Origin: Taxillus chinensis
Lineage: Eukaryota > Streptophyta > Magnoliopsida > Santalales > Loranthaceae
Assembly: GCA_023512835.1 (NCBI GenBank)
Contig: CM042089.1
Location: forward strand, 49,871,004-49,935,003
Length of the DNA: 64,000 nucleotides
Direction of reading: 5' to 3'
Under the pieces are notes generated by a model. It ran no database searches and was not told where the DNA came from. It worked only from the letters and a program-made list of their open reading frames with translations. The translations under genes were made by a program, and so were the position numbers. This document shows positions 53,150 to 63,010 of the stretch, in pieces (position 1 is the stretch's first letter; the number at the start of each line of letters is the position of its first letter).

Positions 53150-54100
53150 CAGGTTGGCAGCCCTGACCTTTCCGAGGAGGGTAAGGTGGAAAAGAGGGTG
53201 TGGCCCGTTGTTGTGGACCAATTTCGGGATGTTTTTCCTGAGCGGTTGAGGAGTTTGCCACCTAAAAGGAGTGTGGAGTTCACCATCGAGTTGGTGCCAG
53301 GGACAGGTCCGATTTCCCAAGTAGCGTATCGTATGGGGCCAGCCAGGCGAGGGAGCTTGAGGCAAATTGAGGAGTTGGTGGGCCAGGGGTATATCGGACC
53401 AAGTACCTCACCTTGGGGTGCTCCGGTGCTCTTTGCTAAGAAGGGCGATGGCACGCTTCGTCTCTGCATCGACTACAGGAAGCCGAGTCGGTGGCCGTGA
53501 AGAACAAGTACCCGTTGCCTCGGATAGATGACCTGTTTGACCAATTGAGTGGGGCCCGGTGGTTTTCCAAGATAGATTTACGGTCGGGGTATCACCGGCT
53601 CGGGGTTAGGGAGGAGGACATCCCTAAGACGGCTTTTCGGTGCGGTATGGGCATTATGAGTGGGTAGTGATGCCTTTCGGGCTCACTAATGCGCCAGCGT
53701 GTTCATGCATTTGATGAACCAAGTCTTTGCCCCATACTTAGACTCGTTCGTGGTGGTGTTTATCGACGACATCTTGGTGTATTCCAAGACCAAGAGGGAG
53801 CACGTGGAGCACTTGGCAACGTGTTGCAAACCTTGAGGGACCGGCATTGTTTGCTAAGTTTAGCAAGTGTGAGTTTTGGGCTGCAGGAGGTTCACTTTCT
53901 TGGCCATGTGGTGTCAGCGAGGGGGGTTAGGGTGGACCCGGCCAAGATTGAGGCCGTGGCATCGTGGGCAAGGCCAACCAACGTTTTTGAGATCCGTAGT
54001 TTTCTTGGCTTGGCGGGGTACTATCGTCGTTTTGTAGAGGGGTTCTCCCGTTTGGCGGCGCCTATGACGGCGTTGACTCGGAAGGGCGTGAAGTTTGAGT
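53150..54100 (+). pseudogene. Tekay reverse transcriptase (E2)
   Basis: From [20 protein letters not shown] (53221-53280) through [19 protein letters not shown] to the catalytic FIDDILVYS (53759-53785, GAC GAC both present) and [15 protein letters not shown] (54000-54045). Breaks near 53345, 53480, 53645, 53700 and 53820 correspond to single missing or added bases compared with E3. Three of them coincide with breaks in E1, either shared ancestry or shared read error. Function: cDNA synthesis. Confidence 0.92.
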
Positions 54101-54679
54101 GGACGGACAAGTGCCAGCGGGCGTTTGAGACTCTCAAAACCCGTTTGACCCTTCCTGTGTTGAGGTTGCCTAGGGAGGATATTCCATATGAGGTGTCTTG
54201 TGATGCGTCCAGGGTTGGTTTGGGGTGTGTGCTTATGCGGGGGCACGGTGTGGTAGCTTATGGGTCGAGGCGTTGAAGCCTCATGGCCAGAATTATCCTA
54301 CTCATGACCTTGAGTTAGCTCTTGTCATCTTCGCCCTGAAGAGTTGGCAGCACTACCTCTTGGGGGGAAAAGTTTGTGGTGTTCTCGGATCACAAGAGCC
54401 TTCAATACATCTTTACTCGAAGGACTTGAATTTGAGGCAAAGGAGATGGGTGGAGTATTTGCGGACCTTTGATTTTACTCTTGCCTATACCCCGGGCAAG
54501 GGTAATGTTGTGGGCGATGCATTGAGCGAGAAAAGGGAAAGCCGAGGTGGCCGTGAGAGAGTGGAAGGCGATGGAGCAGTTGGCGACGTTGCACTGCGGC
54601 TGTTGTTCGTGATGGTGAGACAGCCCCGCGTCCTTTGGTGGTAGTGCCTGAGTTGTACCGGCGCGTCCGGGAGGAACAG
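54101..54679 (+). pseudogene. Tekay RNase H (E2)
   Basis: [20 protein letters not shown] (54197-54255) holds the first catalytic Asp. [19 protein letters not shown] (54291-54350), SDHKSL near 54388 (shifted by one G in GGGGGG) and [14 protein letters not shown] (54487-54528) follow. The usual VADAL reads VGDAL. The linker to integrase is scrambled around CAGCTGCAGC-type sequence (54590-54605). Function: removal of template RNA. Confidence 0.88.
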
Positions 54680-55816
54680 TGGGTGACATTGAGTGTGAGG
54701 TTCTCCGTGCCCGTATTGAGGCCGGGGGAGCTATCTGGGGGACCGGACAGAGGGTCCGGAGCATGAGTTGTCATTTCGGGGGCGGTTGGTAGTAGCTTCT
54801 TCCCTCGGGGATGAGGTGATGAGGGAGTTTCACCAATCTAGGGTTCTTTGTGCATCCAGGGGGTACGAAGATGTACCATGCGCTTCGCAGACATTTTTGG
54901 TGGCCTGGGATGAAACGCGATGTGGCTGCCTTTGTTTCGCGGTGCCTCACGTGTCGGCAGGTGAAGGCCGAGCATCGGCGGCCGGCGGGCATGTTACTGA
55001 CCCTTGCCCATAGCGGAGTGGAAGTGGGACCATATCGCGATGGACTTTGTGATCGGTCTTCCACCCACCACTAGGAGGAAGGACATGATTTGGGTGATTG
55101 TGGATCGACTCACAAAGTCGGCCCATTTTCTTCTTTGTTCGCGAGCGGGACTCCATTGGGACTTTGAGTCAGTTGTACATGAACGAGATTGTGAGACCGC
55201 ATGGGGTACCATCATCGGTTGTCTCCGACCGGGATTCGAGGTTCACTTCCCGTTTCGGGCCGGTTTGCAAGGAGGCTATGGGAACCAAGCTTCACTTGAG
55301 TACGGCCTTTCACCCAGAGACGGACGGTCAAGCCGGCGGACGAATCGGACCATGGAGGACATGTTACGGGCCTGTGTGTTAGATTTCGGGGGTTCGTGGG
55401 CAACTCACCTTCCTTTGGTGGAGTTTGCCTACAACAACGGCTATCAGGCATCCATTGGGATGGCTCCTTTTGAGCGTTGTACGGACGGCCGTGTCGATCA
55501 CCCTTGTGTTGGAGCGAGGTAGGAGAGGCAGCCCTCTTGGGGCCACAATTGGTTCAAGAGGCTACCGAGAAGGTCAAGTTGATTCGTCGGCGTTTGTTGT
55601 CGGCTCGAGTCGGCAGAAATCTTATGCGGATCAGCGGCGGCGACCTTTGGAGTTTTCTGTTGGTGATCATGTGTTCCTTCGTGTCTCTCCACGCCGTGGA
55701 CATCGACGGTTTGGGCGAGGTTCCAAGCTATCTCCGCGGTTTATTGGCCCTTTTGAGATTCTGGATCGTGTAGGGCCGTAGCCTACCGGTTAGCGTTACC
55801 ACCGCGGGCGAGTCGA
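54680..55816 (+). pseudogene. Tekay integrase (E2)
   Basis: The HHCC zinc domain lies at about 54845-54965: HPGGTKMYHALRRHFWWPGM and [28 protein letters not shown] (55019-55078) begins the core with the first Asp. SDRDSRFTSRFG (second Asp) is in another frame near 55223-55260, and FHPETDGQAG with the glutamate region near 55308-55340. The region FAYNNGYQASIGMAPFE (55425-55475) is intact, and GPFEILDRVGP closes the domain near 55750-55780. Four or more frameshifts are present. Function: chromosomal insertion. Confidence 0.9.
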
Positions 55817-56089
55817 GTGCACAACGTGTTTCACGTGTCCCGGTTGAGGAAGTATCACCCTGACCCCACTCACGTGATTGATTGGGGGACGTTGGACATT
55901 GAGGATGACATGTCCGTCATTGAGGCCCCTATTCGTATCCTCGATCGGCGAGAGAAGCTTTTGCGTGGTCGTGCTTATTCCTTTGGTTCGCGTCTGTGGC
56001 AGCACCGTGGCATTGAGGAGGAGACATGGGAACGGGAGTCCGTGATGCGGGAGCAGCACCCGGACTTGTTCGAGGACGAACAATCTTAA
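55817..56089 (+). CDS. Chromodomain-bearing integrase C-terminus (E2)
   Basis: A 90-codon open frame, nearly identical to 8394-8666 in E1: HNVFHVSRLRKYHPDPTHVI, then APIRILDRREKLLRGR, then LWQHRGIEEETWERE, ending EDEQS. One segment reads RAYSFGSR where E3 has RVIPLVRV, caused by a paired gain and loss of bases near 55970-55990 (around GTGCTTATTCC), so the core of the chromodomain is locally garbled. It should tether integrase to modified histones in heterochromatin (family inference). The ATG is internal. Confidence 0.85.
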   Translation: MHNVFHVSRLRKYHPDPTHVIDWGTLDIEDDMSVIEAPIRILDRREKLLRGRAYSFGSRLWQHRGIEEETWERESVMREQHPDLFEDEQS

Positions 56090-56418
56090 GCGTGGGGGGG
56101 TGGCTGTTGGCCAAGGGATAGTGATGTTTCCTTGTGATGTGTTTTCTTGTATTAGTTGATGTATTTGTATTGTCTTTTAAAGACATGTGTTCTTATTTGT
56201 GATGTGCTTTGAAATGTGTATTCGTGCCATGTGGACATGTGTTTGTGCATTATTGTGGTTATGGATTATGGTGGTACTATTATGTCTTTGTTGTCTTTGT
56301 GTGTGGTGTATGACCCATTTGGGTGTTGTGGCTTGCCGGGTGGCAAATGGGTAGTTTGTGGTTGTTTTCCTCGTATGTCATTTCTTTTCGAGGACGAAAA
56401 GTCTTAAGGGGGAGAGGA
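56090..56418 (+). other. E2 3' spacer with polypurine tract
   Basis: As in E1, a first block TTAAGCGTGGGGGGGTGG follows the stop. The true tract AAGGGGGAGAGGA (56406-56418) then comes after a second TTCGAGGACGAAAAGTCTTA block about 320 bp later. Confidence 0.8.
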
Positions 56419-58159
56419 TGTAAGGACCCGTACCTTGAGTTAGTCGGTTTGCCTCCTGAGTAGAGTTTTTCTAGATTTTGACCTAGTAGTTGGACTCCAA
56501 TGAATTCACGTGCAAAAGGAAAGATGCTTAGAATGATGTCCTCTATCTACCACGAAGTTTCGGACCAAATGGACATGTATGTGAGGTGCACGTGATATGG
56601 GTCCAATTCACGTGCAAGTGTAATTGTCTTCCAAATGATGCAAGGAGGCTAGGGGTGAAGTTTGAGAGCATTTGGAGTTCATATGGAGTTGCACGTGAAT
56701 TGGGAATTCACGTGCAAATTGGCGTGCGACCATATTTTTGCATGGTTCCCTTGGTTTTGACATTCTAAGGGACTTTCTCCAAAGGACCATGTTGAAATTC
56801 GAATATTTTGGTGTGTATGGATGTGGAAAGGTGGTAACTTGTGTGATCAAAACTACGTCGTTTTGATCCTGGGATTCACTTAATCAAAACTACGTCGTTT
56901 TGATGTGGATGGTGTCTATATAAGGAGGGCTTGAGTTTGAGTTTAGGGTTTGGTGTTCCTTTCGCTTGTTCTTTGCCGGAGAGAGAGAGAGCTAGAGAGA
57001 GAGAGGGAAGGGGGAGTTCTGATTCTTTGCCGGAGCATCTTGCGTGGGGAGGACAGCGTTTGGCGCGGGAGCAAGGAAGAGCCGCTTTAATGTAGGGGTT
57101 CTGTTCTTCCTAAACCCTCTGTCCTAGGGTCCTAGGGCAGTCCTGGTGCATATCTGTTTATATATATATATGTAAATTCATATAGGTGTGATCTCCTATA
57201 TGAATGTTGGCCTTCAGTGGCATTTTGGTGTGGTTCTGTGATCTATATGCTATATGTTTGATGAAAAGCCTGTGTGAATATAGTTATGTGTATATCCTGC
57301 CAAGTGTTTGAAATTATGCTGTGAGGTTGTGCATGTTATGTGTTTGTGGAAATGCCTGTGCTTTGGGTTTGTGAGCTTGTGGATATATGCATGCTAAGTG
57401 TTCGAGGTTATTCTGTGTGACTAAGCATACTTAGTGTTTGATGTTATGCCTGTATGGCCATGTGTCTTTGCGTGTTTGCTTGTACACCCGGTGTTCGTGG
57501 AAGCCCGGGGCTGTTTTGTGGAACCCGGTGGTGTGGAAGCCGGGACTGTTTTGTGGAACCCAGTGGCTGTGGAAGCCGGGACTGTTTTGTGGAACCCGGT
57601 GGGGTGGAAGCCCGGGGCCGTTTTGTGGAAACCCGGTGGCGTGGAAGCCCGGGACTGTTCTTGAAACCCGGTGTTGTGGAAGCCGGGAGTGTTTATGTAC
57701 TAGCTCATGCATGATTGTGTTTCTTTGTTATAGCTGTAACTATACCTGGTGGGATAATTGTATCACGACACGGCACTTGTACACAAGGCATGTAGATGTT
57801 AGGTGCATGGGATGGGTTGGGGAGACATGATCCCTACGAGCTGTGGTTGCTCACCCCTCCTACCATGTTGTTTTCTTTTCAGGAACCTACGGGCGTTAGG
57901 CGGGACCCCGAGGTGGAAGACCCTAATTTATTTAATTTGTTTATGTTATTTTTATTATGAGGATCGATGTAACCCAGGTGGGAAAGGATTTTGTTGTAAT
58001 AAACTGGATTGGATTGCTTTTAATGAATATTACTTTCTTGAATGTTGTGGATGTTTAAAATGTTAAATTCTTGTTTTGTATCCTACCCCTTTGCCCTCCG
58101 TGTGGGTAAAAGGGGAGTCACGTACCGGTTTCCTCGGGTTGGAAATCCGGGGCGTGACA
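56419..58159 (+). repeat. 3' LTR of E2
   Basis: 1741 bp, TGTAAGGACCC...GGGGCGTGACA, then the TSD ATTGG. TATA at 56917-56923. Confidence 0.95.
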
Positions 58160-58816
58160 ATTGGGACCTTGAGTCATCTATACATGAACGAGATTGTGAG
58201 ACTACATGGAGTACCATCATCGGTTGTCTCCGACCGGGATTCGAGGTTCACTTCCCGTTCGGGCCAGGTTTGCAGGAGGCTATGGGGACCAAACTTCACT
58301 TGAGTACAGCCTTTCACCCCGAGACCGACGGCGGACGAGAGAGGACGAATCGGACTTTGGAGGACATGTTACGGGCCTGTGTGTTAGATTTTGGGAGTTC
58401 ATGGGCGACTCACCTTCTTTTGGTGGAGTTTACCTACAACAACGGTTATCGAGCATCTATTGGGATGGCTCCTTTTGAGGCGTTGTATGGGCGGCCGTGT
58501 CGATCACCTTTGTGTTGGACCGAGGTGGGGGAGACAGCTCTCTTGGGACCACAGTTGGTTCAAGAGGCTACCGAGAAGGTTAAGTTGATTCATCAGCGTT
58601 TGTTATCAGCTCAGAGTCGGCAAAAATCTTATGCAGATCAGCGGCGGCGACCTTTGGAGTTTTCTATTGGTGATCATGTGTTTCTTCGTGTTTCTCCACG
58701 TCGTGGACATCGACGATTTGGGCGAGGTTCCAAGCTATCTCCGCGGTTTATTGGTCCTTTTGAGATTCTGAATCGTGTGGGGCCTGTGGCCTACCGGTTA
58801 GCGTTACCACCGTGGC
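58160..58816 (+). pseudogene. Tekay integrase, C-terminal part (E3)
   Basis: Resumes E3 integrase after E2. The first ~110 bp is in a shifted frame (SDRDSRFTSRSG near 58222-58260 holds the second catalytic Asp). From about 58270 the frame is open: [59 protein letters not shown], then SRQKSYADQRRRPLEFSIGD and RFIGPFEILNRVGPVAYRLA (up to about 58805). It continues in frame into the chromodomain. A long open frame beginning in the E2 LTR covers this part, but its upstream ~100 bases are LTR, not coding. Confidence 0.9.
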
Positions 58817-59097
58817 TAAGTCGAGTGCACAACGTGTTTCACATGTCCCAGTTACGGAAGTATCACCCTGACCCCACTCATGTGATCGATTGGAGGACAT
58901 TAGACATTGAGGATGACATGTTCATTGTTGAGGCCCCTATCCGTATCCTAGATCGGCGAGAGAAGCTTTTGCATGGTCGTGTTATTCCTTTGGTTCGCGT
59001 GCTGTGGTAGCACCGTGGCATTGAGGAGGAGACATGGGAACGTGAGTCCGTGATGCGTGAGCAGCACCCAGAATTGTTCGAGGACGAACAATCTTAA
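58817..59097 (+). pseudogene. Chromodomain of E3, with premature stop
   Basis: VHNVFHMSQLRKYHPDPTHV, then VEAPIRILDRREKLLHGRVI and PLVRVLW, then TAG at 59008 in place of CAG (E1 and E2 read TGG CAG CAC). After the stop, HRGIEEETWERE...EDEQS continues in frame to TAA 59095-59097. One C-to-T change therefore removes the last third of the chromodomain. This is what deamination of a methylated CHG cytosine gives. Function otherwise as in E1. Confidence 0.88.
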
Positions 59098-59446
59098 GCG
59101 TGGGAGGTGGCTGTTGGTGGCTGTTGCCCAAGGGATAGTGAGGTGTTTTCTTGTATTAGTTGTGTATGATTTGGTGTATTTGTTTTGTCTTTTAGACATG
59201 TGTTCATATTTGTGATGTGTTTTGAGATGTGTTTTGAGATGTGTATTTGTGATGTGTTTTGAGATGTGTATTTGTGACATGCGGATATGTGTTGTTATGG
59301 ATTATGGTGGTACCTTGTTATGTGCTGTGCGCGGTGTATGACCCATTTGGGTGTTGTGGCTCGCCGTGTGGCAAATGGGTAGCTTGTGTTTGTTTTCCTC
59401 GTATGTCATTTCTTTTCGAGGACAAAAAGTCTCAAGGGGGAGAGGA
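59098..59446 (+). other. E3 3' spacer with polypurine tract
   Basis: Same design as E1/E2: a first AAGCGTGGGAGGTGG block, about 320 bp of T/G-rich spacer including GTGTTTTGAGATGTG direct repeats (59215-59275), then AAGGGGGAGAGGA at 59434-59446. Confidence 0.8.
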
Positions 59447-60131
59447 TGTAATGACCCGTGTGTAAGAAGTTAACCACAAACACCTTGGATGTTGGTGCAC
59501 AAGTTTGAGGTAAGAGATGAGCCCAAGAGGGGACTTTTGGGAGGTACATGTGACAAGTGATAACGTACATTTATGCCCTAGGAAGATGTTATGCATATAC
59601 ATGCGGTTTTAAGCTGTTTTGGCAGATTTTGGAGCTCACTTTTGGTATAATAGATGGCCTCAAACAATTGGCGTGCAAGAACAAAAGTTGCTTAGAATGA
59701 GGTCCTCTATCTACCACAAAAATTTCAGAGCATTTGGAGCTGCACGTGAATTCACCCATTTCACATGGAAGCATATTTTTGCTTCTCAGACCTCTACAAG
59801 ATGCAAGGAGGCTTGGGGTGAAGTTTGAGTGTATTTGGAGCTGCACGCCAATTGGGGAATTGGTGTTCAAATTGGCGTGCAGGCATGTTTTTGCATGGTT
59901 ACCTTGGTTTTGTCATTCTAATCATCTTTTCCCAAAGGACCATGTTGGAATTGTGAATATTTTGGTGTGTATGGATGTGGGAAGGTCATAGCTTGTTCCA
60001 TCAAAACTACGTCGTTTTGATGCTGGGATTCACTTAATCAAAACTATGTCGTTTTGATGTTGTGTTGTCTATATAAGGAGGAGAAGCCCCTCTGTTTTAG
60101 GTTTAGGGTTTGTTGCTCCACCAGCCGTCGC

Positions 60132-60165
<34 letters not shown>

Positions 60166-60320
60166 GGAAGGAGAGCTTCTGGTGGCTGCCGGAGCGTCTT
60201 GCGTGGGTGGTCGGAGTCTTGCGTGGAAGCGGGAGCAGGAGAACATACAAGGTAGGGGTTCTGTTCTTCCTAAATCCTCCTCTGTCCTAGGGTTCTAGGG
60301 CAGATTATGGAGTTATACCT

Positions 60321-60369
<49 letters not shown>

Positions 60370-61411
60370 ATCCTTATAGGTGTGATCTCCTATATGGATG
60401 TTGGCCTTCAATGGCTGTTTTTGATGTATTCTGGTGTTGGATGGTGAGTGCATATTAAGTGTTCGATAAAATGCCTGTGTGAACATGTCTGTGTGAATAT
60501 GCCTAGTATGTGTTTGATAATATGCCTGTGTGGCTGGGTTTGTGGGTTTGTGAATGTATGCATGTTAAGCGTTTGGTAAAATACCCGTGAGACTCTACAT
60601 GTCAAGTGTTTGATTTTATGCTGATGGGCCGTGCGAACTAAGTGTTTGGTATTATGCCTGTGAAAGTGTGTATGCTACGTGTTTGGTTTAATGCCTGTGT
60701 GACCTTGTATCCTGTGTTTGTGGAACCCGGTGGTGTGGAAGCCGGGATGGAACTGTTAGCCTATGTGGCTAAGCCTATATGACTGTGGATATGTTAGCCC
60801 GTGTGGCTAAGCCTGAGTGGCCGTGGATATGTTAGCCGTGTGGCTAAGCCTTAGTGGCCGTGGATATGTTAGCCGTGTGGCTAAGCCTTAGTGGCCGTGG
60901 ATATGTTAGCCTATATGGCTAAGCCTGTATGGCTGTGGATATGTGTGTGCCATGTGAATGTGGAATACAACTTGTTTATATTTTATTATCACTACACTGC
61001 ACCTGTACACACTCATGTAGACGCTAGGGGCATGGGATGGATTGGGGAGACATGATCCCTACTGAGCTGTGGTTGCTCACCCCTCCCTCTATGTTGTGTT
61101 TTCTTTCAGGAACATACAGGCATTAGGTGGGACCCCAAGGTGGAAGACCTTATTGATTTTACTGTCTCCCATTTATGTTATTTTTATGGGAATTTATGTA
61201 ACCCCAGTGGGGATGGATTGGAAAGAGGATTTTGTTGTAATAAAGACTGGTTTGGATTGTGGATTGCTCTTATGAACATTACTTTCTTGAATGTGTTGTG
61301 GATGTTTAAAATGTTATATTCGGGGTTTGCACCCTAACCCCTTTGCCCTCTGTGTGGGTACAAGGGGAGTCACGTACCGGTTTCCTCGGGTTGGAAATCC
61401 GGGGCGTGACA
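59447..61411 (+). repeat. 3' LTR of E3
   Basis: TGTAATGACCC...GTGACA, 1965 bp. Longer than the 5' copy mainly through an (AT)n expansion. The Athila-like TGATAACGT segment starts at 59558, TATA at 60070-60076. Confidence 0.93.
60323..60366. repeat. (AT)n microsatellite in the E3 3' LTR
   Basis: About 22 TA units; the 5' LTR has only about 7 (41832-41846). A post-insertion expansion. Confidence 0.95.
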
Positions 61412-61860
61412 CTGACGCATCTAGGGCCAAGAGCATGTCACCCAAACGCAATGGATTAGGCCAAAGGGAACAAAGTAGAAAGTCTGTAAAATCTAAGAGA
61501 CCTGTATCCCCTGTTTGTACTCCGCATTATAGTGTCTGTTCTATCTGTAGGGAAATAGGTCATTATCACTATGAATGTTGGAGTTTATCTGATAACTGGC
61601 TTTGTAATCAAATTCGTACCAATAAAGATCAGTTCAATAAAAAGGATTCTTCGAGCAAAACAAAATCTAAACCTCAAAGGAGTATCTCTCCCAAGATAAC
61701 CCAAATAAAAGAAGCAGCTAAAACTAACAAATTAAAGTCAACTTGGAGAGCTAAAAGTCCTAGCAAAGTCAAATCTGGAATTGTTGACATTACTCGCGTT
61801 CTTTCTAACCGCCCGAAACAAGTTTGGGCACCAAAAGTGTAAACTACTGTTTTTCAGGAG
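61412..61860 (+). CDS. Sirevirus-like gag tail with second CCHC finger (copia C)
   Basis: Continues copia C gag after E3, starting with the TSD bases and DASRAKSMSPKR. A complete finger CSICREIGHYHYEC lies at 61537-61578 (C-x2-C-x4-H-x4-C), followed by a Lys/Ser-rich basic tail and QVWAPKV before TAA near 61840. The frame is open for over 130 codons. In copia B the first Cys of this finger is Tyr. A second finger this far from the first is unusual for copia gag. A role in RNA binding is inferred. The apparent start upstream at 61291 lies in LTR sequence and is not real. Confidence 0.85.
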
Positions 61861-62270
61861 CATCTCTGGAATGTACTGCCGGATCACTTGAAGTTAAAGA
61901 TCAATCAAAGCAAGTGGATCCTCGATAGTGGATGCTCCGGACATATGACGGGTGATCAGACTCTGCTTGTTGAAGTTAATGAAAAAACGAGGTCCATTCG
62001 TTTCATATGGCGACAACAGCAAAGGAAAGACTGTCGGGTATGGCACTTTAACCAACGGTTGTGTATCAATCACTAGAGTTGCACTAGTCGAAGGTTTGAA
62101 GCATAATTTGCTAAGTGTTAGTAATTTATGTGACAAAGGATTTACTGTTTCCTTTATGTCCAACACCTGTACAGTAAGGGAAAACTTATCCGGAGATGTT
62201 AAGTTATCCGGATCAAGAGATGGGGACATATACTCAGTGGTCTTAAGAAATAATTCTTTTGACCCTGTAT
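61861..62270 (+). pseudogene. Ty1/copia protease (copia C)
   Basis: SKWILDSGCSGHMTGDQTLL (about 61909-61970) contains the LDSG active site. A frameshift near 61985 follows. SYGDNSKGKTVGYGTLTNGC, then VEGLKHNLLSVSNLCDKGF and the CTVRENLSGD segment complete the domain in the next frame (61952-62220). Copia B reads through this point, so the shift is specific to copia C. It would process gag and pol. There is no gap to the pre-integrase domain. Confidence 0.9.
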
Positions 62271-63010
62271 GCTTCCCCACTAAAGCTTCAGACGAAGATA
62301 GTTGGTTATGGCACAAGAGATGCGCACATTTAAACTTTAAGACACTAAGTTAGCATCACTTGATCTTGTCACTGGTCTACCTAAACTCAAATACTCCAGA
62401 GACACTCTCTGTCGAGAATGCCAACTTGGCAAACAGACCAAACATAGCTTTAAGAGCAAATCAGTTAACTCAATATCTGCTCCTCTACAACTTCTTCATA
62501 TGGACCTCTGTGGTCCTATTTATGTTCCTTCGCTGGCTGGTACGAGATATACCCTTGTGGTTATCGATGATTTCACCAGATACACATGGGTAATGTTCCT
62601 GAAATCAAAGGATCAAACTTTTGAGCATCTTGTAGATCTTTTCAACTGGATAAGCAACTCACAAGGACTGAGCATAAAGTGCATCAGGAGTGATCATGGT
62701 ACAGAATTTGATTTTTTAGAAATGAGATCATATTGTTCTGAACAGGGCATTCAGCACGACTTCTCTGCGCCCAGAACTCCACAACAAAATGGGGTCGAGC
62801 GCAAGAATCGTACTTTAGTCGAGGTGGCAGATCTATGTTAGCAGGGGCAACGCTTCCTCTTAGTTTATGGGCTGAAGTTGTGTCCACTGCCCGCTATGTT
62901 CGTAACGGAACTCTAATAAATAAATCTACCATGAAAACACCCTATGAGATGTGGAGAGGACGAAAGCCTTCAATTTCACATTTCGAGCTTTTGGGTGTAC
63001 TTGTTATATA
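62271..63010 (+). pseudogene. Ty1/copia integrase (copia C)
   Basis: The pre-integrase SWLWHKRCAHLNFKTL is at 62300-62350, with the HHCC cysteines CRECQLGKQ near 62410-62440 in a shifted frame. The core contains HMDLCGPIYVPSLAGTRYTL (62496-62555, first Asp), VIDDFTRYTWVMFLKSKDQT, SDHGTEFDF (second Asp, 62689-62715) and TPQQNGVERKNRTL (Glu, 62777-62820). The residue before VERK, Ala in copia B, is absent. Frames change near 62350, 62480, 62830 and 62990. The intact DDE residues make it the best integrase of this family in the window. Confidence 0.9.

Larger units (their letters stand above)
49166..58159 (+). mobile_element. E2: full-length Tekay/Del chromovirus inside E3 integrase
   Basis: LTRs 49166-50907 and 56419-58159 (TGTAAGGACCC...GTGACA) differ by one base in length. 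A perfect ATTGG duplication lies at 49161-49165 and 58160-58164. The gene order is as in E1, with chromodomain and purine tract. E1 and E2 are near-identical over pol and share odd single-base gaps relative to E3, such as TATCGAGC in the primer site. This is the youngest insertion by position in the right-hand nest. Confidence 0.95.
40984..61411 (+). mobile_element. E3: Tekay/Del-type chromovirus, interrupted twice
   Basis: The 5' LTR (40984-42894) and 3' LTR (59447-61411) are TGTAATGACCC...GGGGCGTGACA; the first base of the 5' copy has changed (CGTAATG). Flanks are TTGAT (40979-40983) and CTGAC (61412-61416); copia B shows the empty site TTGAC, so each TSD copy has one change. Primer site TGGTATCAGAGC is intact. 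RT-RNase H is open for over 500 codons. A minus-strand solo LTR (46704-48696) and E2 (49166-58159) split integrase. The LTR's first 600 bp differ from E1/E2 and include an Athila-like segment. Confidence 0.95.

Noticed and set aside
58042..58160. Apparent N-terminus of the 322-codon integrase frame
   Set aside because: It is E2 3' LTR sequence read by chance in frame with E3 integrase.
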